This document shows, in pieces, positions 8,939 through 17,605 of a DNA stretch of 64,000 bases. How positions within the stretch are numbered: position 1 is the first letter of the stretch; each line of letters begins with the position of its first letter. The stretch spans positions 1 to 64,000 of the forward strand of contig NZ_JADKPR010000022.1 of assembly GCF_015351475.1 (NCBI RefSeq), in the 5' to 3' direction. The notes beneath the pieces are model-generated. The model ran no database searches and was not told the origin of the DNA. It saw nothing but the letters and a program-made list of their open reading frames with translations. Position numbers and translations under genes: made by a program. Origin of the DNA: Flavobacterium sp. HJJ. GTDB taxonomy: Bacteria; Bacteroidota; Bacteroidia; Flavobacteriales; Flavobacteriaceae.

Positions 8939-10009
8939 ATGAAACAAATTCTGTTTACATTATTTCTTGCCGGCACTATACCATTCAGTGTAAAAGCACA
9001 AGACGAAAATCTTAAAATAAATCAAATTCAAGTAATTGGCTCCCACAACAGTTACAGACAAAATATTGAAACTGATTTATACAATACTATCCAAGCAAAA
9101 GATACATCACGTTCTCTAAAAGGCTTACAATACACACATATCGAAATTAAAGAACAATTAAATAAAGGGCTGCGAAACCTGGAAATCGATATTTATGCCG
9201 ATACTAAAGGCGGTAAATATGCACATCCAAAAGGCTTAGATATTGCAAAATCTGAGCAAGATTATGATCCAAAAGGATTAATGAACAAACCTGGTTTTAA
9301 GGTTTTTCATATGCCGGATATCGATTTTAGAACTTCTTGTTATACTTTAGAAATCTGTCTTCAAGAATTAAAAAAATGGTCTGAAGCGAATCCAGACCAC
9401 ATTCCTGTTTTTATTACTTTGGAACCTAAAGATGGTGACGCTAATTTTTTCGGAACCAAACCAGAAGATTTTACTCCTGAATTATTCGATGCATTAGATA
9501 AAATTATCCGTAAAGAATTAGGAAACGATAAATTAATCACACCAGATATGGTACGTGGAAAATATAGTACGCTCGAAGAAGCTGTTCTGCATCAAAACTG
9601 GCCAACACTAAAAAAAGCAAAGGGAAGATTTTTATTTCTTTTGGATAATAATGGAGCAAAAAGAGATATGTATGCTTTAAATCATCCATCGTTAAAAGGA
9701 CGCGCTGTTTTTATAAATGCTGAACCAGGAAAACCAGAAGCTGCAGCTTTATTCCGAAATAACTCTGAAGATCCAGAAATACCGTCGTTAGTAACAAAAG
9801 GATATATCATTCGTACGAGAGCCGATTCTGACACGAAAGAAGCGAGAGCTAATGATTACACACATTTTGAAGCTGCCAAAAAATCAGGAGCACAAATTAT
9901 TACAACTGATTATTATCTGCCAAGTACTCTTTTTAATTCACCTTACCAAATTAAGTATGATGACAATACTTATGTCAGACCAAATCCTGTAAATGGCGTG
10001 AAGAAGTAA
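8939..10009 (+). CDS. Secreted PI-PLC-like phosphodiesterase (Ca2+-dependent PI-PLC-C1 type)
   Basis: The 356-residue protein has a Sec signal peptide (1-20) and a TIM-barrel phospholipase C-like domain. Visible marks are IGSHNSY with His36, the acidic LEIDIY strand (Glu82, Asp84), and the second catalytic His124 in VFHMPDID. The arrangement fits the calcium-dependent phosphatidylinositol-specific phospholipase C1-like family known from Streptomyces and common in Bacteroidota. Members cleave phosphodiester bonds of inositol phospholipids. The protein would act outside the inner membrane. It lies divergent from the first ECF sigma gene and convergent with a metallophosphoesterase, which suggests stepwise release of phosphate from lipid head groups. 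The exact substrate is inferred. Confidence 0.8.
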   Translation: MKQILFTLFLAGTIPFSVKAQDENLKINQIQVIGSHNSYRQNIETDLYNTIQAKDTSRSLKGLQYTHIEIKEQLNKGLRNLEIDIYADTKGGKYAHPKGLDIAKSEQDYDPKGLMNKPGFKVFHMPDIDFRTSCYTLEICLQELKKWSEANPDHIPVFITLEPKDGDANFFGTKPEDFTPELFDALDKIIRKELGNDKLITPDMVRGKYSTLEEAVLHQNWPTLKKAKGRFLFLLDNNGAKRDMYALNHPSLKGRAVFINAEPGKPEAAALFRNNSEDPEIPSLVTKGYIIRTRADSDTKEARANDYTHFEAAKKSGAQIITTDYYLPSTLFNSPYQIKYDDNTYVRPNPVNGVKK

Positions 10010-10016
10010 AATTTAG

Positions 10017-10048
10017 TTTTCAGCCGCAGTTTAAACTGTGGCTGAAAA
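10017..10048. terminator. Bidirectional terminator between convergent genes
   Basis: A 16-bp inverted repeat, TTTTCAGCCGCAGTTT paired with AAACTGTGGCTGAAAA with one mismatch, sits between the PI-PLC stop and the metallophosphoesterase stop, which lie only about 40 bp apart. It has T-runs on both sides and can serve both strands. Confidence 0.8.
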
Positions 10049-10049
10049 T

Positions 10050-11984
10050 TTACTTAAGGTTTTTAATTTCTCCTGATTTTAAGTCGTAACTAAAATGATC
10101 TGCAGGAACTTCATGTAGAAATCTATTAAATATAAGCAGAAAAAGCCTCATTTTTTCTTGTATTGGTTTTTCTAAATTGGAATTATTTCCTTTATAATTT
10201 TCAAAAAACAATTCAGATAGTACTTTGTATTCTTTTATTCTATTTAAACCTATGTCGGTAATTGCCAATTCATCGGCGCTTCTTAAACGGTAAAAATCTA
10301 CCAAAAAATCAAAACCTGTCCAAGTTTTAAAATCTTCTCGATTTAAATTATTTTTAGCTAAAATTTCATCGATAGATTTTGTTGATTTCATTTTAAAATT
10401 TTCTTTATTCTTCAAAAGAATATCAAAATCTTCATTAGACTGCTGGCTTGCTAAAACTAACAATTGTTCTCCAGTGGCGGATAATATAAAATTCTTAAAA
10501 GGAGCTGGCCAATCCTCTTTTAAAAATCGTAAACGCACTAATTCTTTTAGATGAAAATCAGTAAATTCATGATAGTTTTTAGTTTTTAAAATATCGATAT
10601 TCCAAATTGCAGCGTTCCCATCACTTTCTAAAAATTTATATTCCATTTTATATAAATCAAAAAGTTCGTCATAATCTGGAACATCATCGACGGTTATAGT
10701 CTGAATATCCGCAATATTATCTTTCATCGTCAATAATTTATAAGCTGGAATATAAGCAGCTAATGATGGTGTTTGAATATTAACCAAAACATTCCCTTTT
10801 GCCGTAGTTCGTATACCTGTATCATTGATATGCATGTGACCAGCAAAGTGAATTCTCAGTCCCGCATCTGCAAAAGCCTGAGCCACTTCTTCTCTCGGCA
10901 CCCTGTTTAGCTGCCATTTATCAGGACCTAGTAATTCTTTAATCTCATCCGAAGCGCCGTCATTAAAATCAATCATCGGAAAATGACTAAAAGCAATCAA
11001 TATTTTTCCTTGTTTTTTTGCTTCAAGCGAAATTGATTCAACCCATTTTATTAAATGTTTTTTATTCGAAAGTACATTGTTGTAGCCTGTACTCGCATCT
11101 GAATAATTTTTAGAATCTTTAGTATCTGCAGTCGCACTTTTTTTCGGTATATAAACGTTACCATCTATTGCCATTAACCAAAGTCCATCAATTGGCTCTA
11201 CAACATAACTTACGTCTGGAACTTCATATCCCGGAGCAGTTTCATATACTCTGTTATCTAGCTGTGCGCCTTGTGAAGCCTTTGTATAGGTGTAATTTTG
11301 ACTGTTATAAGCTGTAAATGGAGTTCCCCAAAACTTGTATTTTTTATTTGGATAAAATCCGAAATTCCTCAATTCATCAGTTATTCCTAAATATCCCATT
11401 TTGGCAATATCTTTAGAAATCACTACTGGCTGTTCTATTTTTAAATTAGAATTATACATTCCTTCTTTGCTATAAATAGGCTGGCTTTTACCATTTTCTC
11501 CTAAAAAATCTTCTTTACCTGAATCTTGTGCAAAAGGTCCGGCCGGATCATGATTACCAGTGGTTATAAAAAAATTTATTCCATATTTTCTTCTGTATTG
11601 ATCTAAAATTTTTGTTAAACCTCTAACATGAATCGGCTGACCATCATCGGTATAATCCCCAGGAAGTGCTACAAATTTTATTTTTCGTCTGGCAATATCT
11701 TCCAAAGCAGCAATAAAAGCGAAATAATTTTCATTAAATAGTCGTGTAGAATGCAGTTGAGAAGCCATAGTTCTCATTAATGTGTATTTACCTGTTTTTG
11801 GATTTAGTATTCCTTTGTATTCGGAGTCACTAAAACTGCCTTTCAAATCTTGCAAATGTACATCTGATAAAAAGGCAATCTGGAGTCCGTTTAATTTGTT
11901 TTGACTTTGAGCATTAACAACAAAAAAAAGTATAAGAAGTGATATAGATGTTTTTTTCCAAAAACATGTAACATGTAAAATCAT
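10050..11984 (-). CDS. Secreted calcineurin-like metallophosphoesterase
   Basis: The 644-residue protein has a signal peptide (about 1-27). The five binuclear-metal motifs are present: LSDVH (Asp41, His43), PGDYTDDG (Asp110), TGNHDP (Asn144, His145), SHFPMID, and AGHMHIND. A long C-terminal part from about residue 410 is helical and not a named domain. Family members hydrolyse phosphomonoesters or diesters, including nucleotides, phospholipid head groups and sphingomyelin. The gene is convergent with the PI-PLC-like gene and probably acts in the periplasm on a product of it. It is monocistronic by position. The 12000-12411 spacer upstream holds only a possible 45-codon frame. Confidence 0.85.
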   Translation of the reverse strand: MILHVTCFWKKTSISLLILFFVVNAQSQNKLNGLQIAFLSDVHLQDLKGSFSDSEYKGILNPKTGKYTLMRTMASQLHSTRLFNENYFAFIAALEDIARRKIKFVALPGDYTDDGQPIHVRGLTKILDQYRRKYGINFFITTGNHDPAGPFAQDSGKEDFLGENGKSQPIYSKEGMYNSNLKIEQPVVISKDIAKMGYLGITDELRNFGFYPNKKYKFWGTPFTAYNSQNYTYTKASQGAQLDNRVYETAPGYEVPDVSYVVEPIDGLWLMAIDGNVYIPKKSATADTKDSKNYSDASTGYNNVLSNKKHLIKWVESISLEAKKQGKILIAFSHFPMIDFNDGASDEIKELLGPDKWQLNRVPREEVAQAFADAGLRIHFAGHMHINDTGIRTTAKGNVLVNIQTPSLAAYIPAYKLLTMKDNIADIQTITVDDVPDYDELFDLYKMEYKFLESDGNAAIWNIDILKTKNYHEFTDFHLKELVRLRFLKEDWPAPFKNFILSATGEQLLVLASQQSNEDFDILLKNKENFKMKSTKSIDEILAKNNLNREDFKTWTGFDFLVDFYRLRSADELAITDIGLNRIKEYKVLSELFFENYKGNNSNLEKPIQEKMRLFLLIFNRFLHEVPADHFSYDLKSGEIKNLK

Positions 11985-12079
11985 AGTTTACAATTTTATT
12001 TTTGAGGATTTAAAAAATAACGTATTAGCTGTTGCATTAAGTAAATACAATTTTAGAGAATTAAACAGAGAATCATTTT

Positions 12080-12217
12080 ATGGGATTGTTACTAAAAACT
12101 AAAATCTCAACCTATTTACTTACGGGGCTTGATAAAATTGATGAGGTTATTGAGGAAATTCCAATTGTGTATCAACCAATTTCTAATTTAGAATTAGAAG
12201 AAAAGGTTATTAGTTAG
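12080..12217 (+). CDS. Small open frame of 45 codons, unknown
   Basis: This frame encodes M-G-L-L-L-K-T-K-I-S-T-Y-L-L-T-G-L-D-K-I and continues with an acidic tail ending in K-V-I-S. It has coding-like composition and lies in an otherwise empty spacer upstream of the second ECF sigma gene. I recognise no family, signal or domain. It could be a remnant of a larger gene or chance. Confidence 0.25.
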   Translation: MGLLLKTKISTYLLTGLDKIDEVIEEIPIVYQPISNLELEEKVIS

Positions 12218-12417
12218 CAGAAGACTGATTCAGTTTGCAGTGAATCTATTGGTTTCAATTTTATACTGTTTGATTTGTACTAGAATGAAGGAGGCTCACC
12301 TTTTTTTAATAAGATTCTGCGAGGCATAAAAAATTTAATCAAAACATCATATTCATACAGGAGAGATTTGCAAAGTGACTTATAGCTTTGCAGTAATTTT
12401 AAATTTATCTTTTGAAT

Positions 12418-12975
12418 ATGGCACACAATACTTTCATAAATAAAAAACTTGTTTTCAATAAAGTTTATGAACAAAATTGGAAAGCGCTGTATGTTTTTGC
12501 TTTTAATATTATGAAGGATAAACAATCGGCTGAAGATATTATTCAAGAAATATTTATCGATTTTTGGCTGCGGATGAATGAAACTGATATACAAAATTTT
12601 ACCGCTTATTTATTTCAGGCTGTTAGAAATCAGTGTGCAAAAAAGCTTAAGTCCAAAAAGTTAACAGCTTTTGAGCTAGAGATTTTTGAAGAAGTGTTAC
12701 AGTTAATTGAAGAAGAACCAGCCATTGAACTTTCAAAAGAACTATTAATCGAGGAAGTGAAACAAAAGGCTTGTGAAATTTTACCTAAAAAATGCCTTGA
12801 TATTTTTACGCTTAGATTTTATGATAATATGACCATTAAAGAAATTGCGGAACAAAAGAATTTATCGATCAGTACTGTTGAAAATCAGATAAATAAAGCT
12901 CTTAAGTTATTGAAGGCTGGGGATAATTACCGCATTAAATTATTAGGCCTGCTTATTGTCTGTTCTTCGCTGTAG
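12418..12975 (+). CDS. ECF sigma factor (second system)
   Basis: The 185-residue protein has sigma region 2 (VFNKVYEQNWKALYVFAFNI, then AEDIIQEIFIDFWLR) and region 4 (LPKKCLDIFTLRFYDNMTI, then the helix-turn-helix IAEQKNLSISTVENQINKAL). This is the ECF type paired with FecR in Bacteroidota. I chose ATG 12418; a TTG two codons upstream is also in frame. A fecR gene follows after 118 bp, and an STN-type susC and a susD come next, so the four genes form a second complete trans-envelope signalling set. It should turn on the downstream susC/susD operon. Confidence 0.9.
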   Translation: MAHNTFINKKLVFNKVYEQNWKALYVFAFNIMKDKQSAEDIIQEIFIDFWLRMNETDIQNFTAYLFQAVRNQCAKKLKSKKLTAFELEIFEEVLQLIEEEPAIELSKELLIEEVKQKACEILPKKCLDIFTLRFYDNMTIKEIAEQKNLSISTVENQINKALKLLKAGDNYRIKLLGLLIVCSSL

Positions 12976-13052
12976 TCTCTTTTGCTGTTTTTTGTTAAGA
13001 ATGTTAACAAATTGTAATCCTTATTATATTTTATAGGTGCTAGCCCCTTTTC

Positions 13053-13093
13053 GTGTACTATACTAATAAAGAACTTATTTTAAAATAGTACAC
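13053..13093 (+). promoter_or_regulatory. Stem-loop abutting the second fecR start codon
   Basis: A perfect 9-bp inverted repeat, GTGTACTAT paired with ATAGTACAC, surrounds 23 bases that themselves contain AATAA paired with TTATT. The right arm ends on the base before the ATG of fecR. The RNA could fold so that the start is partly hidden, or the DNA could be an operator. The position matches the smaller repeat at the first fecR gene. Confidence 0.5.
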
Positions 13094-14035
13094 ATGGGTA
13101 AACAATACAGGCATCTTTTTAAAAGATACAGCGAAGGCAAATCTTCAGAAAAAGAAGCAAGAGCGGTAAATACTTATTTTTCCAAAATACAAGAGTATGG
13201 TATTAAGGAATCCAATATTGATACTGATGCTGTGGGACAGCTTATCCTATTTAGAATTGAAAAAAAATTAGGACAAAAAAAGATGACCAATTTTTACAGA
13301 ATGATTGCATCTGTAGCTGCTATTATTCTTTTGGGAACTTTGTGGTTTACTTTCAATTCTGTTTTTAATACAAACCACTACATTACTGTTGCTGCCAAAT
13401 TTGGTGAACAAAAAAAAATGATGCTGCCCGATTCGTCAATTGTTTACTTAAATTCTGGGAGCAGTATTATCTATCCTGAACATTTCGGAGAAAATTCGAG
13501 AGCTGTCAGCTTGAAGGGAGAAGCGTACTTTGAGGTAATGCATAAAGAAAAACATCCCTTTATAATTTCATCTAATCATTTTAAAACTCAGGTTTTAGGA
13601 ACTCGATTTATCGTAACAAATTACGAAAAAGGGATTCCTTCGGTAACGGTAGTGTCTGGAAAGGTTCAGGTTACAGATCTGCATTCTTCAAATTCAGAGA
13701 TTATTACTAAAAATCAAAGGGTTATTTATGATGATAAGACAGGTTCTTTAGTTAGATACAATACTATAGAATCTTCAGATTATTTGGCATGGAAAGACGG
13801 CAGGGTCTTTTTTGATCATGCCAATATAGATCAAGTACTGCTGACACTTCAAAGAAAGTACAATGTTGTTTTAAAACTAGATTCACCTCTTTATCAGTGC
13901 AATACCATTAGTGGTAATTTCTCTGGAAATAATATAGAAAAAATCTTAAATGCTATTCGTTTCATTAACGATATGGATTTTGTTATAACCAAAAAGGACA
14001 CTATAAATATAAGACTTAAACCCTGTAAAAACTGA
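13094..14035 (+). CDS. FecR-family anti-sigma factor (second system)
   Basis: The 313-residue protein has a cytosolic N-terminal segment, one transmembrane helix (about 67-86), and a periplasmic FecR domain. The core blocks MMLPDSSIVYLNSGSSIIYP and LKGEAYFEVMHKEKHPFII are clear. A C-terminal domain follows that resembles the STN-contacting part, with VLLTLQRKYNVVLKL. It should gate the sigma factor encoded 118 bp upstream and sense the STN domain of the SusC encoded 122 bp downstream. A hairpin lies in the spacer before susC. Confidence 0.93.
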   Translation: MGKQYRHLFKRYSEGKSSEKEARAVNTYFSKIQEYGIKESNIDTDAVGQLILFRIEKKLGQKKMTNFYRMIASVAAIILLGTLWFTFNSVFNTNHYITVAAKFGEQKKMMLPDSSIVYLNSGSSIIYPEHFGENSRAVSLKGEAYFEVMHKEKHPFIISSNHFKTQVLGTRFIVTNYEKGIPSVTVVSGKVQVTDLHSSNSEIITKNQRVIYDDKTGSLVRYNTIESSDYLAWKDGRVFFDHANIDQVLLTLQRKYNVVLKLDSPLYQCNTISGNFSGNNIEKILNAIRFINDMDFVITKKDTINIRLKPCKN

Positions 14036-14080
14036 TGCCTATGAAAAGATGAAATATTACTTAACTATGTAAAGACAAAA

Positions 14081-14113
14081 AACCCGAACATGGCGGCCAC
14101 CAATTATCGGGTT
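14081..14113 (+). terminator. Stem-loop in the second fecR-susC spacer
   Basis: A 7-bp stem, AACCCGA paired with TCGGGTT, encloses a loop that itself contains TGG-CGG-CCA. It lies between fecR and susC and is not followed by a strong T-run, so it looks more like an attenuator or RNA-processing site than a full terminator. The same arrangement is seen in the first system at 7106-7126. Confidence 0.45.
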
Positions 14114-14157
14114 GTATTAATTGAAAATAATTAACATAAAACAAATATATTCAAATT

Positions 14158-17100
14158 ATGTATCTTGTAACAAAAAAAAATAACAATAAAAAGAAGGTCT
14201 TATTCTTTTTATTGGCTGCTTTATTGACACAGCTGACATTTGCGGAAGCAATTAAATCGCAAAGTACAGAATCTACCCCAGTATCAGTTTCAAAAAATGT
14301 TTATGAGCTTAAATCATTGTTTAAGGCTATTGAAAGTCAAACTGATTATTCTCTTCTATATACAGATGAAGTAGCAGAACTAAAAACGCAGACTCCTGTA
14401 AATTCTGGGACACACACATTAGCAGTATTGCTTAAAGAGGCAGCGGCTAAGTTCAAAGTTGTTTATCAAATAAATGATGGTTTAATTACTTTTAAGCCAA
14501 ATACTTCCATTAGAGATAAAACAATGCCTGTTTTAGCAAAACAGATAAAAATTTCAGGTAAGGTTACCGATAATTCGGGCAAGCCAATCCCAGGAGCTTC
14601 AATCCTTGTTGAAGGAACATCGTTTGGAGTTCAAACTGATTTTGATGGCAGTTATATTATTGAGGCAGAAGAAGGACAAGTTCTCGTTTTTTCTTGTATA
14701 GGATTTAAAACAATTAAAAAAACGGTTGGACAGGAAAATAAAATCAATGTAATTCTTACCGAAGAAGCAGAAATGCTAAAGGAATTGGTAATAACGGCAT
14801 TAGGTATCAAAAGAGAAGAAAAAGCACTTGGTTATGCTATGCAAAAAGTACAGGGTTCTTCTGTTCAAACGGTCAAAGGGATTGACGTTGCGACTTCTTT
14901 AACAGGAAGGGTTGCTGGTTTACTGGTAAAAAACAGCACTGAATTTGCCGAAGCTCCAACAGTAGAGCTGCGTGGAGAAAATGCATTATTGGTTATAGAC
15001 GGTGTGCCGTATGGAAATATGACGCTTAGAGATATTCCTGCTGATGATATAGAAAGTTTGAACGTGCTTAAGGGAGCAACCGCCTCGGCTCTATATGGTT
15101 ATAGAGGCGCAAGTGGAGCAATTGTAGTAACAACAAAAAAAGGCAGAGATAAGAAGGGACTTGCAGTTTCTGTAAACAGCAGTACAATGTTCACTGCTGG
15201 TTACTTAGCTATTCCTAAAACGCAAACTGTTTTTGGAAGACAGATAGATGCAGTTACTAATATTTATAAAGGAACTGGCTCCTGGGGTGTGCCAATGGAG
15301 GGGCAGAATGTTATCCAGTGGGATCCCATTAGTAAAGCAAATAAGCAGATGCCTTATCTTGCGACCGGAAAGGATAATTTTAAGAATTTCTTAGAACAGG
15401 GCTATATTCTTAATAATAATTTTAGCTTAACCCAGCAAGGCGAACATGGCAGTATACGATCTTCTGCTACTTGGGTATCCAATAAAGGACAGTATCCTAA
15501 TTCTCAATATGATAAATACACTTATACTTTGGGCGGTGATATAGATATGGATAAGTTCAAATTATCATCTTCAGTATCCATAAACAAGCAGACTTCACCT
15601 AATATTGGATTTAATGGTTACAAAGGTTATGACCCAATGTACAGCATACTGATTTGGTCTTCTCCAGATTATGATTTAAGAGATTACAAAGATTATTGGC
15701 TTGTGAAAAATGAAACCCAAAATAATAGTTATACAGGTACAAATAACAATCCTTATTTTGACAGATATGAAAGACTGCATAGTATTGATCGTCAGGTTTT
15801 CAACGGTTTTGTTTCGGGAACTTATGAATTGGCACCAGGATTGAATGCTGTTTTAAGAACAGGTTTTGATACTTACAATAATAAGCAGGTTATACGTATA
15901 TCTAGAGGATCACTTCAAGGAGCTGGTAATTCTACTGTTATTTTAAACGGTTCTGAGATTTGGGGAGAATCTCTAAAAGGTTCGTACAATGAAGGTATGG
16001 GAAGTGGTTATAGTTCAAACACCGATTTTATTTTGACCGGGAATAAAAAAATTAAGGACTTTGATATTGAGAGCCTCTTTGGAGGGACTATTTATTATAC
16101 CGAAGATCAGGGTATTGAAGCCAGAACCCAAGGTGGTCTTACTATCCCAGGTTTTTATTCATTAAAATCGTCAGTTACTAGTGCAGTTGTAAACTCGACA
16201 ATTTATAAAAGACAAGTTAATAGTTTGTACGGAAGACTTGCGGGATCATGGAAAAGTATACTGTTTCTTGAAGGTACTTTAAGAAACGACTGGAGTTCAA
16301 CTTTGCCAAAATCTACACGTTCATACCTATACCCGTCTATATCCAGCAGTTTTATGGTTTCTGAAATTTTACCAAAATACGATTGGTTGTCTCTTTGGAA
16401 ATTTCGTGGTTCTTGGACATCGTCAAAGACACCAGCAGGTGTTTACGATTCCAATTCGGTATACAACATAACAACAAATGCCTGGGGTAGTTCTAATTCT
16501 GCCTCATATCCAGATACAGTAAGAGGAAATGAAGTAGCACCAGAGTCTTCAAGTACTTGGGAAGTGGGTACAGTTGCAAATCTGTTCAAAAAGCGGGCTT
16601 CCTTAGATTTTACCTTTTACTCCAAAAGAATGTTTGACTTTTTGAAAGCAACAAGTGTAAGCAGTGCATCTGGTTTTAGCTCCAATTATACTAACATAAA
16701 CGAAGAAATTACCCGAAAAGGTTTTGAACTTACACTAAGTGTCACACCTGTAAAAACTACAGACTGGCAATGGGATCTAACGGCCAATTGGTCTAAATAC
16801 GCACGTTATTATACAAAATTAGATCCGCAGTTTTCTGCTGATAAGCCTTGGGTAAAAGTAGGCAAGAGAGCAGATGCATTTGTTTTGAATGAGTTCCTGA
16901 AAGATGGAAAAGGTAACATGATTTATGAAAACGGACTGCCTGTATACTCATCGTATGAATCAGTACATGGATACGCTGATCCAGATTGGATATGGGGTTT
17001 AACATCATCACTTCGATATAAAGACTTTACATTAAATATTTCTATGGACGGCAGAGTTGGCGGTTTAGCCCAAACAACTACCGAAATGTATATGTGGCAA

Positions 17101-17568
17101 TCTGGCAACCATCCTGATTCGGTAAACGATATTCGATATAAGGACGCTACTACGGGTACAAGTAATTATTTGGGCGATGGAGTGAAAGTGGTTTCTGGGA
17201 ATGTAGTTTATAATTCTTATGGAGAGATAACAAGTGATACTCGTCAATATGCTGCCAACGATGTATATGTAACTTATGAAAACTATGTTAAAAGAGTCCA
17301 TAAAGGGAATGCTTGGGGTGGGACACCTTCTCCTTACGATACATACAGTACAACCTTCCTGAAACTAAGAGAACTTTCTTTAACTTATAATATTCCGCAG
17401 GCGACATGCCATTTTATTAGAGCTAAGAATGCTTCTATATCTGCTGTGGGGCAAAACTTATTTCTTTGGGCCAAAGATTTCAAATATTCAGACCCTGACG
17501 GAGGCTCTGATAATTTTAGCGATCCATCTCAACGATTTGTAGGCTGTAATGTTAAACTTGAATTTTAA
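14158..17568 (+). CDS. SusC-type TonB-dependent transporter with STN domain (second pair)
   Basis: The 1136-residue outer-membrane protein has a signal peptide, an STN domain at about 45-120 and a carboxypeptidase-D regulatory-like domain at about 130-205 (ISGKVTDNSGKPIPGASILV). The plug then begins at LKELVITALGIKREEKALGY and is followed by a large beta-barrel. It would import a ligand with TonB energy and signal its presence to FecR. The gene sits between fecR and a susD-like gene on the same strand. Its neighbours are a PI-PLC-like enzyme, a metallophosphoesterase and an EEP-fold enzyme, so a phosphorylated organic compound is a reasonable guess for the cargo. The sequence itself does not show the ligand. 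Confidence 0.93.
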   Translation: MYLVTKKNNNKKKVLFFLLAALLTQLTFAEAIKSQSTESTPVSVSKNVYELKSLFKAIESQTDYSLLYTDEVAELKTQTPVNSGTHTLAVLLKEAAAKFKVVYQINDGLITFKPNTSIRDKTMPVLAKQIKISGKVTDNSGKPIPGASILVEGTSFGVQTDFDGSYIIEAEEGQVLVFSCIGFKTIKKTVGQENKINVILTEEAEMLKELVITALGIKREEKALGYAMQKVQGSSVQTVKGIDVATSLTGRVAGLLVKNSTEFAEAPTVELRGENALLVIDGVPYGNMTLRDIPADDIESLNVLKGATASALYGYRGASGAIVVTTKKGRDKKGLAVSVNSSTMFTAGYLAIPKTQTVFGRQIDAVTNIYKGTGSWGVPMEGQNVIQWDPISKANKQMPYLATGKDNFKNFLEQGYILNNNFSLTQQGEHGSIRSSATWVSNKGQYPNSQYDKYTYTLGGDIDMDKFKLSSSVSINKQTSPNIGFNGYKGYDPMYSILIWSSPDYDLRDYKDYWLVKNETQNNSYTGTNNNPYFDRYERLHSIDRQVFNGFVSGTYELAPGLNAVLRTGFDTYNNKQVIRISRGSLQGAGNSTVILNGSEIWGESLKGSYNEGMGSGYSSNTDFILTGNKKIKDFDIESLFGGTIYYTEDQGIEARTQGGLTIPGFYSLKSSVTSAVVNSTIYKRQVNSLYGRLAGSWKSILFLEGTLRNDWSSTLPKSTRSYLYPSISSSFMVSEILPKYDWLSLWKFRGSWTSSKTPAGVYDSNSVYNITTNAWGSSNSASYPDTVRGNEVAPESSSTWEVGTVANLFKKRASLDFTFYSKRMFDFLKATSVSSASGFSSNYTNINEEITRKGFELTLSVTPVKTTDWQWDLTANWSKYARYYTKLDPQFSADKPWVKVGKRADAFVLNEFLKDGKGNMIYENGLPVYSSYESVHGYADPDWIWGLTSSLRYKDFTLNISMDGRVGGLAQTTTEMYMWQSGNHPDSVNDIRYKDATTGTSNYLGDGVKVVSGNVVYNSYGEITSDTRQYAANDVYVTYENYVKRVHKGNAWGGTPSPYDTYSTTFLKLRELSLTYNIPQATCHFIRAKNASISAVGQNLFLWAKDFKYSDPDGGSDNFSDPSQRFVGCNVKLEF

Positions 17569-17605
17569 ATTGATTAAAAGCAACAAATAATTTAAAACTA
17601 TAGAT

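Noticed and set aside
12280..12594. A 104-codon minus-strand frame overlapping the start of the second ECF sigma gene.
   Set aside because: It overlaps sigma region 2 coding sequence and has no recognisable family or start context.
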